Assembly (NCBI RefSeq): GCF_000993785.3
Contig: NZ_CP009922.3
Location: 1,426,001-1,490,000, forward strand
Direction of reading: 5' to 3'
DNA length: 64,000 nt
Origin: Streptomyces xiamenensis
GTDB taxonomy: Bacteria > Actinomycetota > Actinomycetes > Streptomycetales > Streptomycetaceae
Shown one piece after another: positions 17,185 through 27,054 of the stretch (within the stretch, counting starts at the first letter, position 1; the number at the start of each line of letters is the position of its first letter). The notes beneath the pieces were generated by a model that was given only the letters and a program-made list of their open reading frames with translations, did not search any database and had not been told where the DNA came from. The translations under genes were made by a program, and so were the position numbers.

Positions 17185-18819
17185 ATGGCACGTGCACACG
17201 GCACGGCATCCGAGCCCGGACACGTCCTGCGGATGAGCGGCATCGTCAAGACCTTCCCCGGGGTGCGTGCCCTGGACGGGGTCAGCATGTCGGTGCGGCC
17301 CGGCGAGATCCACGCCATCTGCGGGGAGAACGGGGCCGGCAAATCCACCCTGATGAAGGTGCTCAGCGGGGTGCATCCGCACGGCAGTTACGAGGGGGAC
17401 ATCGAATTCGAGGGCGAGCCCTGCGCCTTCAAGGACATCCGCGCCAGTGAGCGGCGCGGCATCGTCATCATCCACCAGGAACTCGCGCTCATACCGCAGC
17501 TGTCCATCGCCGAGAACATCTTCCTCGGCAACGAACGCACCGGCGGACGCGGTTTCATCTCCTGGTCCACCACGCTGAGCGAGACCGAGCGGCTGCTGCG
17601 CCGGGTCGGGCTGACCGGCGAGCGCCCGCAGACGAAGATCTCCGCCCTGGGCGTGGGCAAGCAGCAACTGGTGGAGATCGCCAAGGCGCTGGCCAAACGG
17701 GTCAGGCTGCTGATCCTGGACGAGCCCACCGCCGCGCTCAACGACGAGGACAGCCGCCAGCTTCTGGACCTGATCCGCGAGCTGCGTGACCAGGGCATCT
17801 CGGCGATCCTCATCTCGCACAAGCTGAAGGAGGTGCTGTCGGTCGCGGATTCCGTCACCATCCTGCGCGACGGCCGCACCATCGAGACGCTGCCGGCCGA
17901 GGGCCTCACCGAGGACCGCATCATCCGGGGCATGGTGGGCCGCGAACTGGACGCCTACTACCCCGACCGGGTGCCCTACGAGGGCGAGGACGCCGGACAG
18001 GTGGCGCTCGCGGTGCGCGAGTGGACGGTGGCCCACCCCGCCGACGAGCGGCGCAAGTCGGTCGACTCGGTCTCCTTCGAGGTGCGGCGCGGCGAGATCC
18101 TGGGCCTGGCCGGGCTGATGGGCGCCGGCCGCACCGAGCTGGCGATGAGCCTGTTCGGGCGTTCCTGGGGCCGGTACGAGGGCGGCACGGTGGCCGTGGA
18201 CGGCGAGGAGGTGTCCACCCGTACGGTGCCGGAGGCCGTCGCGCACGGCCTGGCGTACGTCACCGAGGACCGCAAGACGTACGGGCTGAACCTGATCGAC
18301 ACCATCAGCCGCAACATCTCCCTGGCGGGGCTGCCGGGGATGGCGCGGCGCGGCGTCGTGGACGAGCACGCCGAGACGCGGATCGCCGAGCGCTTCCGCA
18401 CCTCGATGAACATCAAGACGCCCACGGTGTTCGAGCAGGTGGGACGGCTGAGCGGCGGCAATCAGCAGAAGGTGGTGCTCAGTCAGTGGATCAACACCGG
18501 GCCCAAGGTGCTGATCCTGGACGAGCCGACGCGCGGCATCGACGTGGGTGCCAAGGCGGAGATCTACGCGGTGATCAGCGCGCTGGCGGCCGAGGGGCGG
18601 GCGGTGGTGCTGATCTCCTCCGAACTGTCGGAGCTGCTGGGTCTGTGCGACCGGATCGCCACCATGGCGGCCGGGCGGCTGACCGGCGTACTGGAGCGGG
18701 AGCAGGCGTCCCAGGAGGCCCTGATGCGGCTGATGACGCGCACCGAGGAGCCCGTTGACAGCGTTGTCAGCGCGGCCGGCGGGGGCAGGGGCGACGAGGA
18801 CGGGGAGGCACGAGGATGA
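17185..18819 (+). CDS. mmsA: Sugar ABC transporter ATP-binding protein (MmsA/GguA type)
   Basis: 544 residues with two fused ABC domains, as usual for monosaccharide importers. Domain 1 has Walker [10 protein letters not shown] (about 50), signature-like [15 protein letters not shown] and Walker [12 protein letters not shown]. Domain 2 has the degenerate Walker [12 protein letters not shown], typical of this subfamily, signature [14 protein letters not shown] and [13 protein letters not shown]. The start has GGGAGCGACGTC upstream. It ends in a 4-bp overlap with the permease gene. Confidence 0.9.
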   Translation: MARAHGTASEPGHVLRMSGIVKTFPGVRALDGVSMSVRPGEIHAICGENGAGKSTLMKVLSGVHPHGSYEGDIEFEGEPCAFKDIRASERRGIVIIHQELALIPQLSIAENIFLGNERTGGRGFISWSTTLSETERLLRRVGLTGERPQTKISALGVGKQQLVEIAKALAKRVRLLILDEPTAALNDEDSRQLLDLIRELRDQGISAILISHKLKEVLSVADSVTILRDGRTIETLPAEGLTEDRIIRGMVGRELDAYYPDRVPYEGEDAGQVALAVREWTVAHPADERRKSVDSVSFEVRRGEILGLAGLMGAGRTELAMSLFGRSWGRYEGGTVAVDGEEVSTRTVPEAVAHGLAYVTEDRKTYGLNLIDTISRNISLAGLPGMARRGVVDEHAETRIAERFRTSMNIKTPTVFEQVGRLSGGNQQKVVLSQWINTGPKVLILDEPTRGIDVGAKAEIYAVISALAAEGRAVVLISSELSELLGLCDRIATMAAGRLTGVLEREQASQEALMRLMTRTEEPVDSVVSAAGGGRGDEDGEARG

Positions 18820-20093
18820 GCGGCACCGACGTCACGCTGGACAAGAACGCGCCCGCGCCGGGCGGCGGTGACGGGCCCGGGCCCGGCCGCGGGAGCGGCG
18901 GGCCGGCCGGCGGACTGGCCGTGCTGGCATCGGAGTTGCTGCGCTCGGTGCGCACCAACATGCGCCAGTACGGGATGCTGATCGCGCTCGGCGTGCTGGT
19001 GGTGATCTTCCAGATCTGGACCGGCGGCGATCTGCTCATGCCGGGCAACGTCACCAACATCATCCTGCAGAACGGCTACATCCTGATCCTGGCCATCGGG
19101 ATGATGATCGTGATCATCAACGGCCACATCGATCTGTCGGTCGGTTCGGTCGCGGCGTTCTCCGGGGCGGCCTCGGCGGTCCTGATCGTCAATCACGGGG
19201 TCCCGTGGCCGCTCGCCCTCACGCTGTCGCTGCTGATCGGCGCGGCGGCCGGGGCCTGGCAGGGCTTCTGGGTGGCGTACATCGGCATCCCGTCGTTCAT
19301 CGTCACGCTGGCCGGGATGCTGCTGTTCCGGGGTGCCACCCAGCTGCTGCTGGACGGTCAGTCCCGGGGCCCGTTCCCGCGCGGCTTCCAGAACATGAGC
19401 CAGGGGTACCTGCCGGAGGTCGGCCCGTACACCAACTACCACAATCTGACGCTGCTGCTGGGCCTGCTGGTGGTGGCGGTGGTGCTGTTCCAGGAGTGGC
19501 GCAAGCGGCAGCAGCAGCGGGAGTACGAGCTGGAGGTGCTGCCCCGCAATCTCTTCCTCCTCAAGTGCGCCGCGATCGTGGCCGCGACGGCCGCGTTCAC
19601 CATGACCCTGGCCAGCTACCGGGGTGTTCCGGTGGTGCTGCTGATCCTGTCCGGGCTGCTGATCGTGCTCGGCTACGTGATGCGCAACGCGGTGCTGGGC
19701 CGGCATGTGTACGCGCTGGGCGGCAACCGGGCGGCGGCCCAGCTGTCCGGTGTGAAGGACAAGCGGGTCACCATGGCCGTGTTCATCAACATGGGCGTGC
19801 TGGCGGCGCTGGCCGGATGTGTGTTCGCGGGACGGCTCAACGCGGGGACCCCCGGCGCCGGTCAGCTCTTCGAACTGGAGGCGATCGCGGCGGCGTTCAT
19901 CGGCGGCGCGTCCATGAGCGGCGGCGTCGGCACGGTGCTGGGCGCGGTGATCGGTGGCCTGGTGCTGGGTGTGCTGAACAACGGCATGCAGCTGGTGGGG
20001 ATCGGTCCCGACTGGCAGTCGATCATCAAGGGGCTGGTGCTGCTGGCCGCCGTGGGCTTCGATGTGTGGAACAAGCGCCGCGCTCGCACATGA
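18816..20093 (+). CDS. mmsB: Sugar ABC transporter permease (MmsB/GguB type)
   Basis: 425-residue integral membrane protein with roughly 10 hydrophobic segments ([48 protein letters not shown] and others) and the BPD_transp_2 motifs [18 protein letters not shown] and [18 protein letters not shown]. An extra cytoplasmic stretch with [14 protein letters not shown] separates central helices, as in GguB-like permeases. The N-terminal 30 residues are Gly/Pro-rich. The start overlaps the ATPase stop (ATGA). Confidence 0.9.
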   Translation: MSGTDVTLDKNAPAPGGGDGPGPGRGSGGPAGGLAVLASELLRSVRTNMRQYGMLIALGVLVVIFQIWTGGDLLMPGNVTNIILQNGYILILAIGMMIVIINGHIDLSVGSVAAFSGAASAVLIVNHGVPWPLALTLSLLIGAAAGAWQGFWVAYIGIPSFIVTLAGMLLFRGATQLLLDGQSRGPFPRGFQNMSQGYLPEVGPYTNYHNLTLLLGLLVVAVVLFQEWRKRQQQREYELEVLPRNLFLLKCAAIVAATAAFTMTLASYRGVPVVLLILSGLLIVLGYVMRNAVLGRHVYALGGNRAAAQLSGVKDKRVTMAVFINMGVLAALAGCVFAGRLNAGTPGAGQLFELEAIAAAFIGGASMSGGVGTVLGAVIGGLVLGVLNNGMQLVGIGPDWQSIIKGLVLLAAVGFDVWNKRRART

Positions 20094-20119
20094 AGGAGCG
20101 CTCCCGCACATGAAGGAGC
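20085..20119 (+). repeat. Tandem duplication of stop/RBS segment
   Basis: CGCACATGAAGGAGC occurs at 20085-20099 and again at 20105-20119. The first copy carries the permease stop and an AAGGAG; the second carries the AAGGAG used by the epimerase gene, although its ATG opens only a very short frame. It looks like a 20-bp tandem duplication. Confidence 0.6.
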
Positions 20120-20129
20120 AAAAGGCAAC

Positions 20130-21230
20130 ATGAGCACCACGGAGCACCGCACGGCCGCGGCCCCGCCCGCGCGCACCCCGTTCGGCACCCTGCCGGACGG
20201 AACCGGCGTCGACCGATGGACGCTGGCGCGCGGCGGGCTGCGGCTCGCGGTGCTCACCTACGGCGGGATCGTGCAGTCCCTGGAAGTACCGGACCGGGAA
20301 GGGCGGCTCGCGAACGTCTCGCTGGGCTTCGACCACCTGGCGCCGTACGCGGCCGGCGGCGCGTCCCCGTACTTCGGCGCGCTGATCGGCCGCTACGGCA
20401 ACCGGATCGACGGCGGGCGGTTCACGCTCGACGGGCGGGAGCACCGGCTGCCGGTCAACAGCGGCGAACACAGCCTGCACGGCGGGAACACCGGGTTCGA
20501 CCGGCGGCTGTGGGACATCACCCCCTTCGACGGGCCGCTGGGCACCGGGCTCACGCTGCGCCGGACCAGCCCGGACGGCGAGGAGTGCTACCCGGGAACG
20601 CTGGAGGTACGGGTGGACTACACGCTCACCGATGGCGGGGCGTTCCGGATCGACTACACGGCGACCACCGACGCCCCCACCCTCGTCAACCTGACCAGCC
20701 ACACCTACTTCAACCTCGGCGGGGAGGGCAGCGGGAGCGTCGAGGACCACGAGCTGCGGCTGGCCGCCTCCCGCTACACCCCGGTGGGGCCCACCCTCAT
20801 CCCGACCGGTGAACTGGCCCCGGTCCAGGGCACCCCGTTCGACTTCACGGGCCCGGCCGGCAAGCCGATCGGCCGGGATCTGCGCACCGGGCACGAGCAG
20901 CTGCGGTACGCGCAGGGCTACGACCACAACCTGGTGCTGGACGCCGGGGCGGGCGAGGAGCCGCGGTACGCCGCCACGCTGCGCGACCCGCGCTCGGGCC
21001 GGGTCATGGAGCTGGCCACCACCGAGCCGGGGGTGCAGCTGTACAGCGGCAACTTCCTGGACGGCTCGCTGGTGGGCTCCTCGGGGCGGGCGTACCGGCA
21101 GGGCGACGCGGTCTGCCTGGAGACCCAGCACTTCCCCGACTCGCCGAACCGGCCCGGCTTCCCCTCCACCGTGCTGCGGCCCGGTGAGACCTACCGCAGC
21201 AGTACGGTGCACACCTTCACGACCGGGTAG
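20130..21230 (+). CDS. Aldose 1-epimerase
   Basis: 366-residue galactose-mutarotase-fold enzyme interconverting alpha and beta anomers of sugars. Motifs: FGALIGRYGNRIDGGRF, VNSGEHSLHGG (substrate His), NLTSHTYFNLGGEGSG (catalytic His), YDHNLVLD and ETQHFPDSPNRPGFPS (catalytic Glu region). It closes the sugar operon behind the ABC transporter, preparing the imported sugar for the anomer-specific dehydrogenase. ATG preceded by AAGGAGCAAAAGG. Confidence 0.9.
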   Translation: MSTTEHRTAAAPPARTPFGTLPDGTGVDRWTLARGGLRLAVLTYGGIVQSLEVPDREGRLANVSLGFDHLAPYAAGGASPYFGALIGRYGNRIDGGRFTLDGREHRLPVNSGEHSLHGGNTGFDRRLWDITPFDGPLGTGLTLRRTSPDGEECYPGTLEVRVDYTLTDGGAFRIDYTATTDAPTLVNLTSHTYFNLGGEGSGSVEDHELRLAASRYTPVGPTLIPTGELAPVQGTPFDFTGPAGKPIGRDLRTGHEQLRYAQGYDHNLVLDAGAGEEPRYAATLRDPRSGRVMELATTEPGVQLYSGNFLDGSLVGSSGRAYRQGDAVCLETQHFPDSPNRPGFPSTVLRPGETYRSSTVHTFTTG

Positions 21231-21251
21231 CCGGGTGGGGTTTGCGCCGGT

Positions 21252-21280
21252 TTGCGGGGGTTGGTGGCTCTTGCTGTAGT
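21252..21280 (+). promoter_or_regulatory. Possible promoter of Clp gene
   Basis: TTGCGG (21252-21257) and TGTAGT (21275-21280) are 17 bp apart, placing the start point at or next to the ATG at 21288. It would separate the Clp gene from the sugar operon. The -10 match is imperfect. Confidence 0.3.
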
Positions 21281-21287
21281 GGAAAGC

Positions 21288-23873
21288 ATGAGCTTGCCCT
21301 TCGGATCCTCGTCGTCGTCCTCCTCGCCCGACCCGTTCTCCGATCTGCTCAACCGCTTCTTCGGGATGTCGCCGCTCGCCTCGCCCCCCGCCGTCCAGCG
21401 GGTGCCGATCGGGCGGCTGCTCACCGACGCCGCGCGCGAGCTGATCTCGCTCGCCTCGGGCCGGGCCACCCGGGACGGCAGCGAGGATCTGGACACCGGC
21501 CACCTGCTGTGGGCCGCCACCCAGGTCGAACCGTCCCGGGGGCTGCTCACCACCGCCGGCGCGGACCCCGACCGGCTGGCGGAACGGGTCGAGGACACCC
21601 TGCCGCACCCGGGGACGAGGGCCGGCACCCCACTGGGCCTGACTCCCTCCGCCAAACGCACCCTCATCGCCGCGCACGCCCGCTCCCGGGCGGCCGGCGT
21701 GTCCTACATCGGCCCCGAGCACATCCTGGGCGCCCTGCTGGACGACCCCGAATCGGCCGCGGCCCGGCTGCTGCTGGGCGACGCCCGGGTGGACAGCGGA
21801 CGGCTGCGCGAATCCGCCCGCCCCGGCCGGCCCGCCGAGCCCGTGCGCGGCCCCGGCGCGCTGGGCATGCCCGGCACCGCCACCGAGCGGGAGAGCAACA
21901 CCCCCACCCTCGACCTGTACAGCCGCGACCTGACCGAGGAGGCGGGCGCGGGCCGGCTGGACCCGGTGGTGGGCCGCGCCGAGGAGATCGAGCAGACCGT
22001 CGAGATCCTCTCCCGGCGCGCCAAGAACAACCCCGTGCTGATCGGCGAGCCGGGCGTCGGCAAGACCGCCATCGTCGAGGGTCTCGCGCAGCGCATCGTC
22101 TCCGGTGACGTGCCCTCCACCCTCGCCGACCGGCGGGTGGTCGCCCTGGACCTGACCGCCCTGCTCGCCGGGTCCAAGTACCGGGGCGAGTTCGAGGAGC
22201 GGCTGAAGAACGTCATCGACGAGGTACGGGCCACCGAGCGCTCCACCATCCTGTTCATCGACGAGGTGCACACCGTCGTCGGCGCCGGGACCGGCGGCGA
22301 GGGCAGCATGGACGCCGCCAACATCCTCAAACCGGCCCTGGCCCGAGGCGAACTGCACGTCGTCGGCGCCACCACGCTGGACGAGTACCGGCGGCACATC
22401 GAGAAGGACGCGGCCCTGGAGCGCCGCTTCCAGCCGGTCACCATCCCCGAGCCGACCGTCACCGAGACCGTCCAGATCCTGGAGGGGCTGCGGGACGCGT
22501 ACGAGGCGCACCACCAGGTGCGCTTCACCGACGAGGCGCTGACCGCCGCCGCCGAACTCTCCGACCGCTACCTGTCCGACCGCTTCCTGCCCGACAAGGC
22601 CATCGACCTGCTCGACCAGGCCGGCGCCCGGGTGCGGCTCAGCGGCGGCCCCGGCGGGGCGGACGGGCAGCGGCGGCGCGAGCGGATCGCCTCCCTCAAC
22701 CGGGAGAAGGACCAGGCCATCGCGGTCGAGGACTACGAGCGGGCCGCCGACATCAAGCGGCAGCTCGCCACCGTCGAGGCCGAGGGGACGGCGCCCGGCG
22801 GGTCCGGCCACCACGAGGGCGTGCGCACCGTCACCGCCGACGACATCGCCCAGGTGCTCTCGCGCGCCACCGGCATCCCCGTCGCCCAGCTCACCGAGAG
22901 CGAGCGGGCCCGGCTGCTGCGCCTGGAGCACGCCCTGCACGAGCGGATCGTCGGCCAGGAGGAGGCCGTCACCGCCGTCTCGGAGGCGGTGCGCCGCTCC
23001 CGCGCCGGGATGGGCGACCCGGACCGGCCCGTGGGCTCCTTCCTCTTCCTGGGCCCCACCGGGGTCGGCAAGACGGAGCTGGCCAAGGCCCTCGCCGAGC
23101 TGCTGTTCGGCGACGAGAGCCGGATGGTGCGCTTCGACATGAGCGAGTTCCAGGAACGCCACACGGTCTCGCGCCTGGTGGGCGCCCCGCCCGGCTACGT
23201 CGGGTACGAGGAGGCCGGGCAGCTGACCGAGCAGGTGCGCCGCCAGCCGTACCGGGTCCTGCTCTTCGACGAGGTGGAGAAGGCACACCCCGACGTGTTC
23301 CACCTGCTGCTGCAGGTACTGGACGACGGGCGGCTGACGGACGGCCAGGGCCGCACCGTCAACTTCCGCAACACCGTGGTCATCATGACCAGCAACCTGG
23401 GCGCCGACCTGATCCTGTCGCACGGCGGTGAGGTCGACGAGATCAGGACCGAACTGCTGGAGCAGCTGCGGCGCGGCTTCCCGCCCGAGTTCCTCAACCG
23501 GATCGACGAGACGATCATCTTCCACCGGCTGTCGGACGCCGACCTGGAGCGGGTGGTGGACCTGCTGCTGGAGCGCAGCCGGCGCCGGGTGCGGGCCCAG
23601 GGCATGCGCCTGGAGGTCACCCCGGCCGCCAAGCGGCTGCTGGCGGAGCGCGGGCACCAGCCGGAGTACGGGGCCAGGCCGCTGCGCCGCACCATCCAGA
23701 CGGAGCTGGACAACCGGATCGCCACGCTGCTGCTGAGCGACCGGGTCGAGCGCGGCGACACCATCACGGCGGACGCGCAGGGGGACCACCTGGTGGTGAC
23801 GGTGACCCCGGTGGCGGACGAGGAGGCCGAGGAGCGGGCCGAGGGCGAGGGCATGCCGCCGCCCATGAGCTGA
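21288..23873 (+). CDS. ClpC-like ATP-dependent Clp ATPase (paralogue)
   Basis: 861-residue Hsp100/Clp ATPase. A Ser-rich start is followed by a Clp N-domain (residues about 45-185). AAA-1 has Walker [10 protein letters not shown] (about 253), FIDEVHT Walker B and the Clp signature [24 protein letters not shown]-like coiled segment ([20 protein letters not shown]) follows. AAA-2 has [36 protein letters not shown] and the D2-small domain. The N-terminus differs from the usual actinobacterial ClpC, so this is probably an accessory paralogue unfolding substrates for ClpP. ATG chosen with GGAAAG upstream. Confidence 0.88.
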   Translation: MSLPFGSSSSSSSPDPFSDLLNRFFGMSPLASPPAVQRVPIGRLLTDAARELISLASGRATRDGSEDLDTGHLLWAATQVEPSRGLLTTAGADPDRLAERVEDTLPHPGTRAGTPLGLTPSAKRTLIAAHARSRAAGVSYIGPEHILGALLDDPESAAARLLLGDARVDSGRLRESARPGRPAEPVRGPGALGMPGTATERESNTPTLDLYSRDLTEEAGAGRLDPVVGRAEEIEQTVEILSRRAKNNPVLIGEPGVGKTAIVEGLAQRIVSGDVPSTLADRRVVALDLTALLAGSKYRGEFEERLKNVIDEVRATERSTILFIDEVHTVVGAGTGGEGSMDAANILKPALARGELHVVGATTLDEYRRHIEKDAALERRFQPVTIPEPTVTETVQILEGLRDAYEAHHQVRFTDEALTAAAELSDRYLSDRFLPDKAIDLLDQAGARVRLSGGPGGADGQRRRERIASLNREKDQAIAVEDYERAADIKRQLATVEAEGTAPGGSGHHEGVRTVTADDIAQVLSRATGIPVAQLTESERARLLRLEHALHERIVGQEEAVTAVSEAVRRSRAGMGDPDRPVGSFLFLGPTGVGKTELAKALAELLFGDESRMVRFDMSEFQERHTVSRLVGAPPGYVGYEEAGQLTEQVRRQPYRVLLFDEVEKAHPDVFHLLLQVLDDGRLTDGQGRTVNFRNTVVIMTSNLGADLILSHGGEVDEIRTELLEQLRRGFPPEFLNRIDETIIFHRLSDADLERVVDLLLERSRRRVRAQGMRLEVTPAAKRLLAERGHQPEYGARPLRRTIQTELDNRIATLLLSDRVERGDTITADAQGDHLVVTVTPVADEEAEERAEGEGMPPPMS

Positions 23874-24008
23874 ACCCGGGAGCGGGTCCGGTGGTCCGCC
23901 AACGCGCGGGGCGCCGGCCCGGGGCGGGGTGCGCCATACGGGGACGACATCTGTTCGGCCAGCCCGGGACTCTGCTCAACGCACCATGATGAACCTAGCT
24001 TGATCCTC

Positions 24009-24866
24009 ATGACGGATTACAGACTCAGCCGCCGTCGCATCCTGACCATCGGCGGCCTGGGAGCCGCCGGGTTTGTGCTGGCCGGCCACTGCCCCGCGAG
24101 CGCCGCCACCGGCGCCGCCACCCCCGTCCACCCCACCGCGAGCGCCACCGGCGACACCACCGCCGGCTCCTGGTACGAGCTGACCACCCACCGCTCGGAC
24201 GGCCCGTACACGCTGACCGCCGCCCAGAACCGGCAGGACATCACGGACGGCAAGCAAGGCGTGCCGCTGGCCCTCGACCTGACGGTGCGGGACAGCGGCG
24301 GCAGCGGGGCCGCCCTGCCCGGCACGGCCGTCGAGGTCTGGCACTGCGACGCCTGGGGGTACTACTCGGGTTACACCGACGCCAACCCGGGCGGCGAGGT
24401 TCGCGCCGAACGCGAGGACCGCAGCGGCGCCGACCCGGACTCCTTCCTGCGCGGCTACCAGGTCACCGACCGGGAGGGCCGGGTCGCCTTCCGCACCATC
24501 GTGCCGGGCTGGTACGCCCCGCGCGCCCCGCACATCCACGTCCGGGTGCACTTGGGCGCCGAGCCGGAGAGCGGCGGCTTCGCGGCGGAGGCCACGCACT
24601 TCACCGGGCAGCTGTTCCTGCCGGACGAGCTGGTCGCCGAGGTGTACGAACTGGAGCCGTACGCCCAGCACATCGGTGACGGTCCGGCGACGCTGGCCCG
24701 CGACATCGTGTACGCCGGCGGCGGGGAGCGGGACGGCCTGCTGTCCCCGGAGCGGGTCGGCACCCGCGGTCTGACCGAGGGCTGTTCCGCGGCGTTCACC
24801 CTGGCCGTCCCGGCGGAACGCGCCAGGGCCGCCGCCCGCGCGGCGTCCGCCGCCCGCGCCGCCTGA
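24009..24866 (+). CDS. Tat-exported intradiol ring-cleavage dioxygenase
   Basis: 285 residues. A twin-arginine signal (SRRRILTIGG, then a hydrophobic stretch to about residue 35) is followed by an intradiol dioxygenase fold: GTAVEVWHCDAWGYYSGYTD (Tyr ligand region), FRTIVPGWYAPRAPHIHVRV (second Tyr and two His ligands to non-haem Fe3+). Such extracellular enzymes cleave catechols, possibly lignin-derived. No accessory catabolic genes are adjacent. A TAGCTT box ends 7 nt before the ATG, so the mRNA may be leaderless. The C-terminal Ala/Arg tail is low-complexity. Confidence 0.82.
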   Translation: MTDYRLSRRRILTIGGLGAAGFVLAGHCPASAATGAATPVHPTASATGDTTAGSWYELTTHRSDGPYTLTAAQNRQDITDGKQGVPLALDLTVRDSGGSGAALPGTAVEVWHCDAWGYYSGYTDANPGGEVRAEREDRSGADPDSFLRGYQVTDREGRVAFRTIVPGWYAPRAPHIHVRVHLGAEPESGGFAAEATHFTGQLFLPDELVAEVYELEPYAQHIGDGPATLARDIVYAGGGERDGLLSPERVGTRGLTEGCSAAFTLAVPAERARAAARAASAARAA

Positions 24867-24912
24867 CCGGTGAGCGCGCGGCCCGCCGGGGGGCGGGCCG
24901 CGCGCTCACCGG
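24867..24912. terminator. Bidirectional hairpin terminator
   Basis: A perfect 21-bp stem (24867-24887 with 24892-24912) closes a GGGG loop directly after the dioxygenase stop and 28 bp from the end of the convergent VOC gene. It lacks a T-tract, as usual in Streptomyces, and can serve both genes. Confidence 0.85.
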
Positions 24913-24940
24913 GGCCCACAGGCGGGCCGGGCGGGCGCCG

Positions 24941-25408
24941 TCAGCCCGCGTACGGGGCCTGGACGTCGAGGACCCACGTGACGCCGAAGCGGTCGGTGAG
25001 GATGCCGAAGCCGGGGCTCCAGGGCGAGGCGGCGAGGGGCTCGACGATGTCGGCCCCGTCGGACAGCGCCTTCCAGTAGCCGGTGACCTCGTCGAGGGTC
25101 TCGCCCCGCACGGACTGGAAGAAGGTGCGGTCGGTGAGGGTCATGCCGTTCTCCCGGCGGGTGGACCCGGCGACCGCGGCGGGGTCGGCGTCGTCCGTGC
25201 CGGGGATGTCGTAGGCCATGACACGGAACCCGTCCTCGTTCTCGACCTGGCCGAACACCACCTTGCCGGCACCGGGCGCGTCCTTCGGCGCGCCGAGGTC
25301 ACCGTACGTCACGAGGGTGAGCCGTCCGCCGAACACGCTCTGGTAGAACTCCAGGGCCTGCCCGGCGGTGCCGCGGAAGTTGAGGTGGGTGGTGGTCCTG
25401 ATGGTCAT
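24941..25408 (-). CDS. VOC-family (PhnB-like) protein
   Basis: 155-residue PhnB/3-demethylubiquinone-like VOC protein: HLNFRGTAGQALEFYQSVFG at the N-terminus, FFQSVRGETLDEVTGYW in the middle, GFGILTDRFGVTWVLDV at the end. Family members are usually small-molecule binding or dioxygenase-like, with no secure reaction. It is divergent from a WYL regulator with a palindrome in the gap, repeating the pairing seen at 8.5-9.9 kb. Confidence 0.84.
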   Translation of the reverse strand: MTIRTTTHLNFRGTAGQALEFYQSVFGGRLTLVTYGDLGAPKDAPGAGKVVFGQVENEDGFRVMAYDIPGTDDADPAAVAGSTRRENGMTLTDRTFFQSVRGETLDEVTGYWKALSDGADIVEPLAASPWSPGFGILTDRFGVTWVLDVQAPYAG

Positions 25409-25475
25409 GGGGGTGTCCTTCTCCTGAGGGTTCCTCGGCGGCCTGTTCGCCGCGGGATCCACCCTCGCGGCAGTA

Positions 25476-25494
25476 GAGGACAGCGGCGGTCCTC
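25476..25494. promoter_or_regulatory. Palindromic operator candidate, second VOC/WYL divergon
   Basis: GAGGAC and GTCCTC form a 6-bp inverted repeat with a 7-nt spacer, 22 bp upstream of the WYL start. It differs in sequence from the palindrome at 8921, suggesting each WYL regulator has its own site. Confidence 0.4.
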
Positions 25495-25516
25495 CACTTC
25501 GGGCACGATCGGGTGC

Positions 25517-26488
25517 ATGGTCGGAAGTTCCTCCCGGATGCTGTCGTTGCTGTCGCTGTTGCAGACCCGGCGCGACTGGCCCGGCCAGACGCTGGCCGAG
25601 CGGCTGGCGGTGAGCCCGCGTACCGTGCGGCGCGACATCGGGCGGCTGCGCGAGCTCGGGTACCGGATCAGCGCAACGAAGGGCCCGGACGGGGGTTACC
25701 GCCTCGCCGCGGGATCGGAGCTGCCACCGTTGCTGTTCGACGACGACCAGGCCGTGGCGATCGCGGTCGCCCTGCGGAACGCCTCCGCGAGCGGGGTCGA
25801 CATCGAGGAGGCCGCGGCGCGGGCGCTGGAGACCGTACGGCAGGTGATGCCCTCGCGTCTGCGCCACCGGATCGACGATGTCCGGTTCACCGGCTCCGAA
25901 CCCGCCGCACGCGTGGACCCCGGGGTGCTCCGGACGGTGAGCGCCGCCGTGCGGCGGCGGCACGTCCTGCGCTTCGGCTACGGGGAGGCCGACGGTCCCG
26001 CGCGACGCGCCGAGCCGCACGCCGTGGTCGCCCGTGGCGGCCGGTGGTACCTCATCGCCTGGGACCTGGACCGCGACGACTGGCGCGTCTTCCGCCTGGA
26101 CCGGGTGACCCCGCGTCTGCCGCAGGGCGGCCCCTTCACCCCCCGCCCGCTTCCGGCCCCGGACGCGCGGACCTTCCTGGCCGCGCGGTCCAAGGGGTCG
26201 GCCGCCGAGGACCGGTGGCCGTGCACCGGGGAGATCGTCATCTCCCTGCCGGCGAGCGAGGTCGCGCCGTGGATCGAGGACGGCGAGGTGGAGGAGCTGA
26301 CCGAGCGGACGTGCCGCCTCACGGTGGGCTCGTGGTCATGGACCGCTCTGCTCGCGCTCGTGACCCGGTTCGACGCCCCCTTCACCGTCGTCGGGCCGAG
26401 CCCCCTGGCCGCCGCCGCCCGTACCCTGGCCGACCGGCTGCGGGCGGCGGCCACCGGCCCGCCGCCGGACGCGGACCCTCAGTCGTGA
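25517..26488 (+). CDS. WYL-domain transcriptional regulator
   Basis: 323-residue regulator. An N-terminal winged helix (SRMLSLLSLLQTRRDWPGQT, LAVSPRTVRRDIGRLRELGY, residues 5-55) is followed by a WYL domain (LRFGYGEADGPARRAEPHAV, GGRWYLIAWDLDRDDWRVFR) and a C-terminal WCX-like extension. This is the YafY/PaaX-like architecture widespread in actinobacteria. No good ribosome site precedes the ATG, so the transcript may be leaderless. Its last 10 bp overlap the convergent hypothetical gene. Confidence 0.85.
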   Translation: MVGSSSRMLSLLSLLQTRRDWPGQTLAERLAVSPRTVRRDIGRLRELGYRISATKGPDGGYRLAAGSELPPLLFDDDQAVAIAVALRNASASGVDIEEAAARALETVRQVMPSRLRHRIDDVRFTGSEPAARVDPGVLRTVSAAVRRRHVLRFGYGEADGPARRAEPHAVVARGGRWYLIAWDLDRDDWRVFRLDRVTPRLPQGGPFTPRPLPAPDARTFLAARSKGSAAEDRWPCTGEIVISLPASEVAPWIEDGEVEELTERTCRLTVGSWSWTALLALVTRFDAPFTVVGPSPLAAAARTLADRLRAAATGPPPDADPQS

Positions 26489-27054
26489 TCCGCTCCGCAA
26501 CAGGGGTGCGGATCCGGGGTCTCGAACGGCACATAGGTGCCGCCCAGGGCCGGCATCAGCCGCAGCAGCAGCCGCCCGCCCACCCATTCGGGGCGGACGT
26601 GGGAACGGGTGAGGAGCACCGTGTCCGGGTCGGCCGGGGTGCCGCCCAGCACCTCGGCGGCGTCGATCGCCGTGGTGGCGAGGAGTTCGGCGACGGTCAG
26701 CCGTTCGGGCAGACCCGCGGAGCCGGGAAAGCACACCGCCCGGCCGCCCGTACGGCCCGTGTGCTCGGCCGTGGCGAGCGCGGCGCCCGCGCCCGCCTCC
26801 GTACCGCACCGCACCCCCGCCGCGCCGGCCCGCGCGCCGAGCCGGTCCAGGACCCTCCCGGCGTCGGCGGCGGGCACCGCGAGCGACAGGGCCAGGCCCG
26901 GCCGCTCGCCCGGCGGGCGCACCCGGTGGGTGCAGGCGTACGCACCGGCCGGCAGCGGGAGCAAGCCGGCCAGCCGGTGCAGCACATGGTCGGCGGCGCG
27001 CAGGGTGGTGGTCTCCCGCCCGGCGTCGACGCCGATGACGTGGAACGTGCTCAC
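26479..27054 (-). CDS. Hypothetical protein following PHP gene
   Basis: 191-residue alpha/beta protein I cannot place in a named family. It starts STFHVIGVDAGRETTTLRAA, has an Ala/Gly-rich middle, and ends in a Cys/His-containing tail (PDPHPCCGADHD) that could bind metal. The GTG start overlaps the PHP gene stop by 4 bp, so both are co-translated and likely act together. Its end overlaps the WYL gene by 10 bp. Confidence 0.6.
   Translation of the reverse strand: MSTFHVIGVDAGRETTTLRAADHVLHRLAGLLPLPAGAYACTHRVRPPGERPGLALSLAVPAADAGRVLDRLGARAGAAGVRCGTEAGAGAALATAEHTGRTGGRAVCFPGSAGLPERLTVAELLATTAIDAAEVLGGTPADPDTVLLTRSHVRPEWVGGRLLLRLMPALGGTYVPFETPDPHPCCGADHD

Noticed and set aside
16013..20093. Xylose-specific XylFGH transporter
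   Set aside because: The binding protein and permease look like the ChvE/GguAB multiple-monosaccharide type, and the neighbours (arabinofuranosidase, epimerase, lactonase) do not include xylose isomerase or xylulokinase.
18564..23789. 1741-codon minus-strand open frame
   Set aside because: Antisense shadow of the ABC transporter, epimerase and Clp genes, all of which have clear family matches; its composition (Arg/Gly/His/Pro) is typical of shadows in high-GC DNA.
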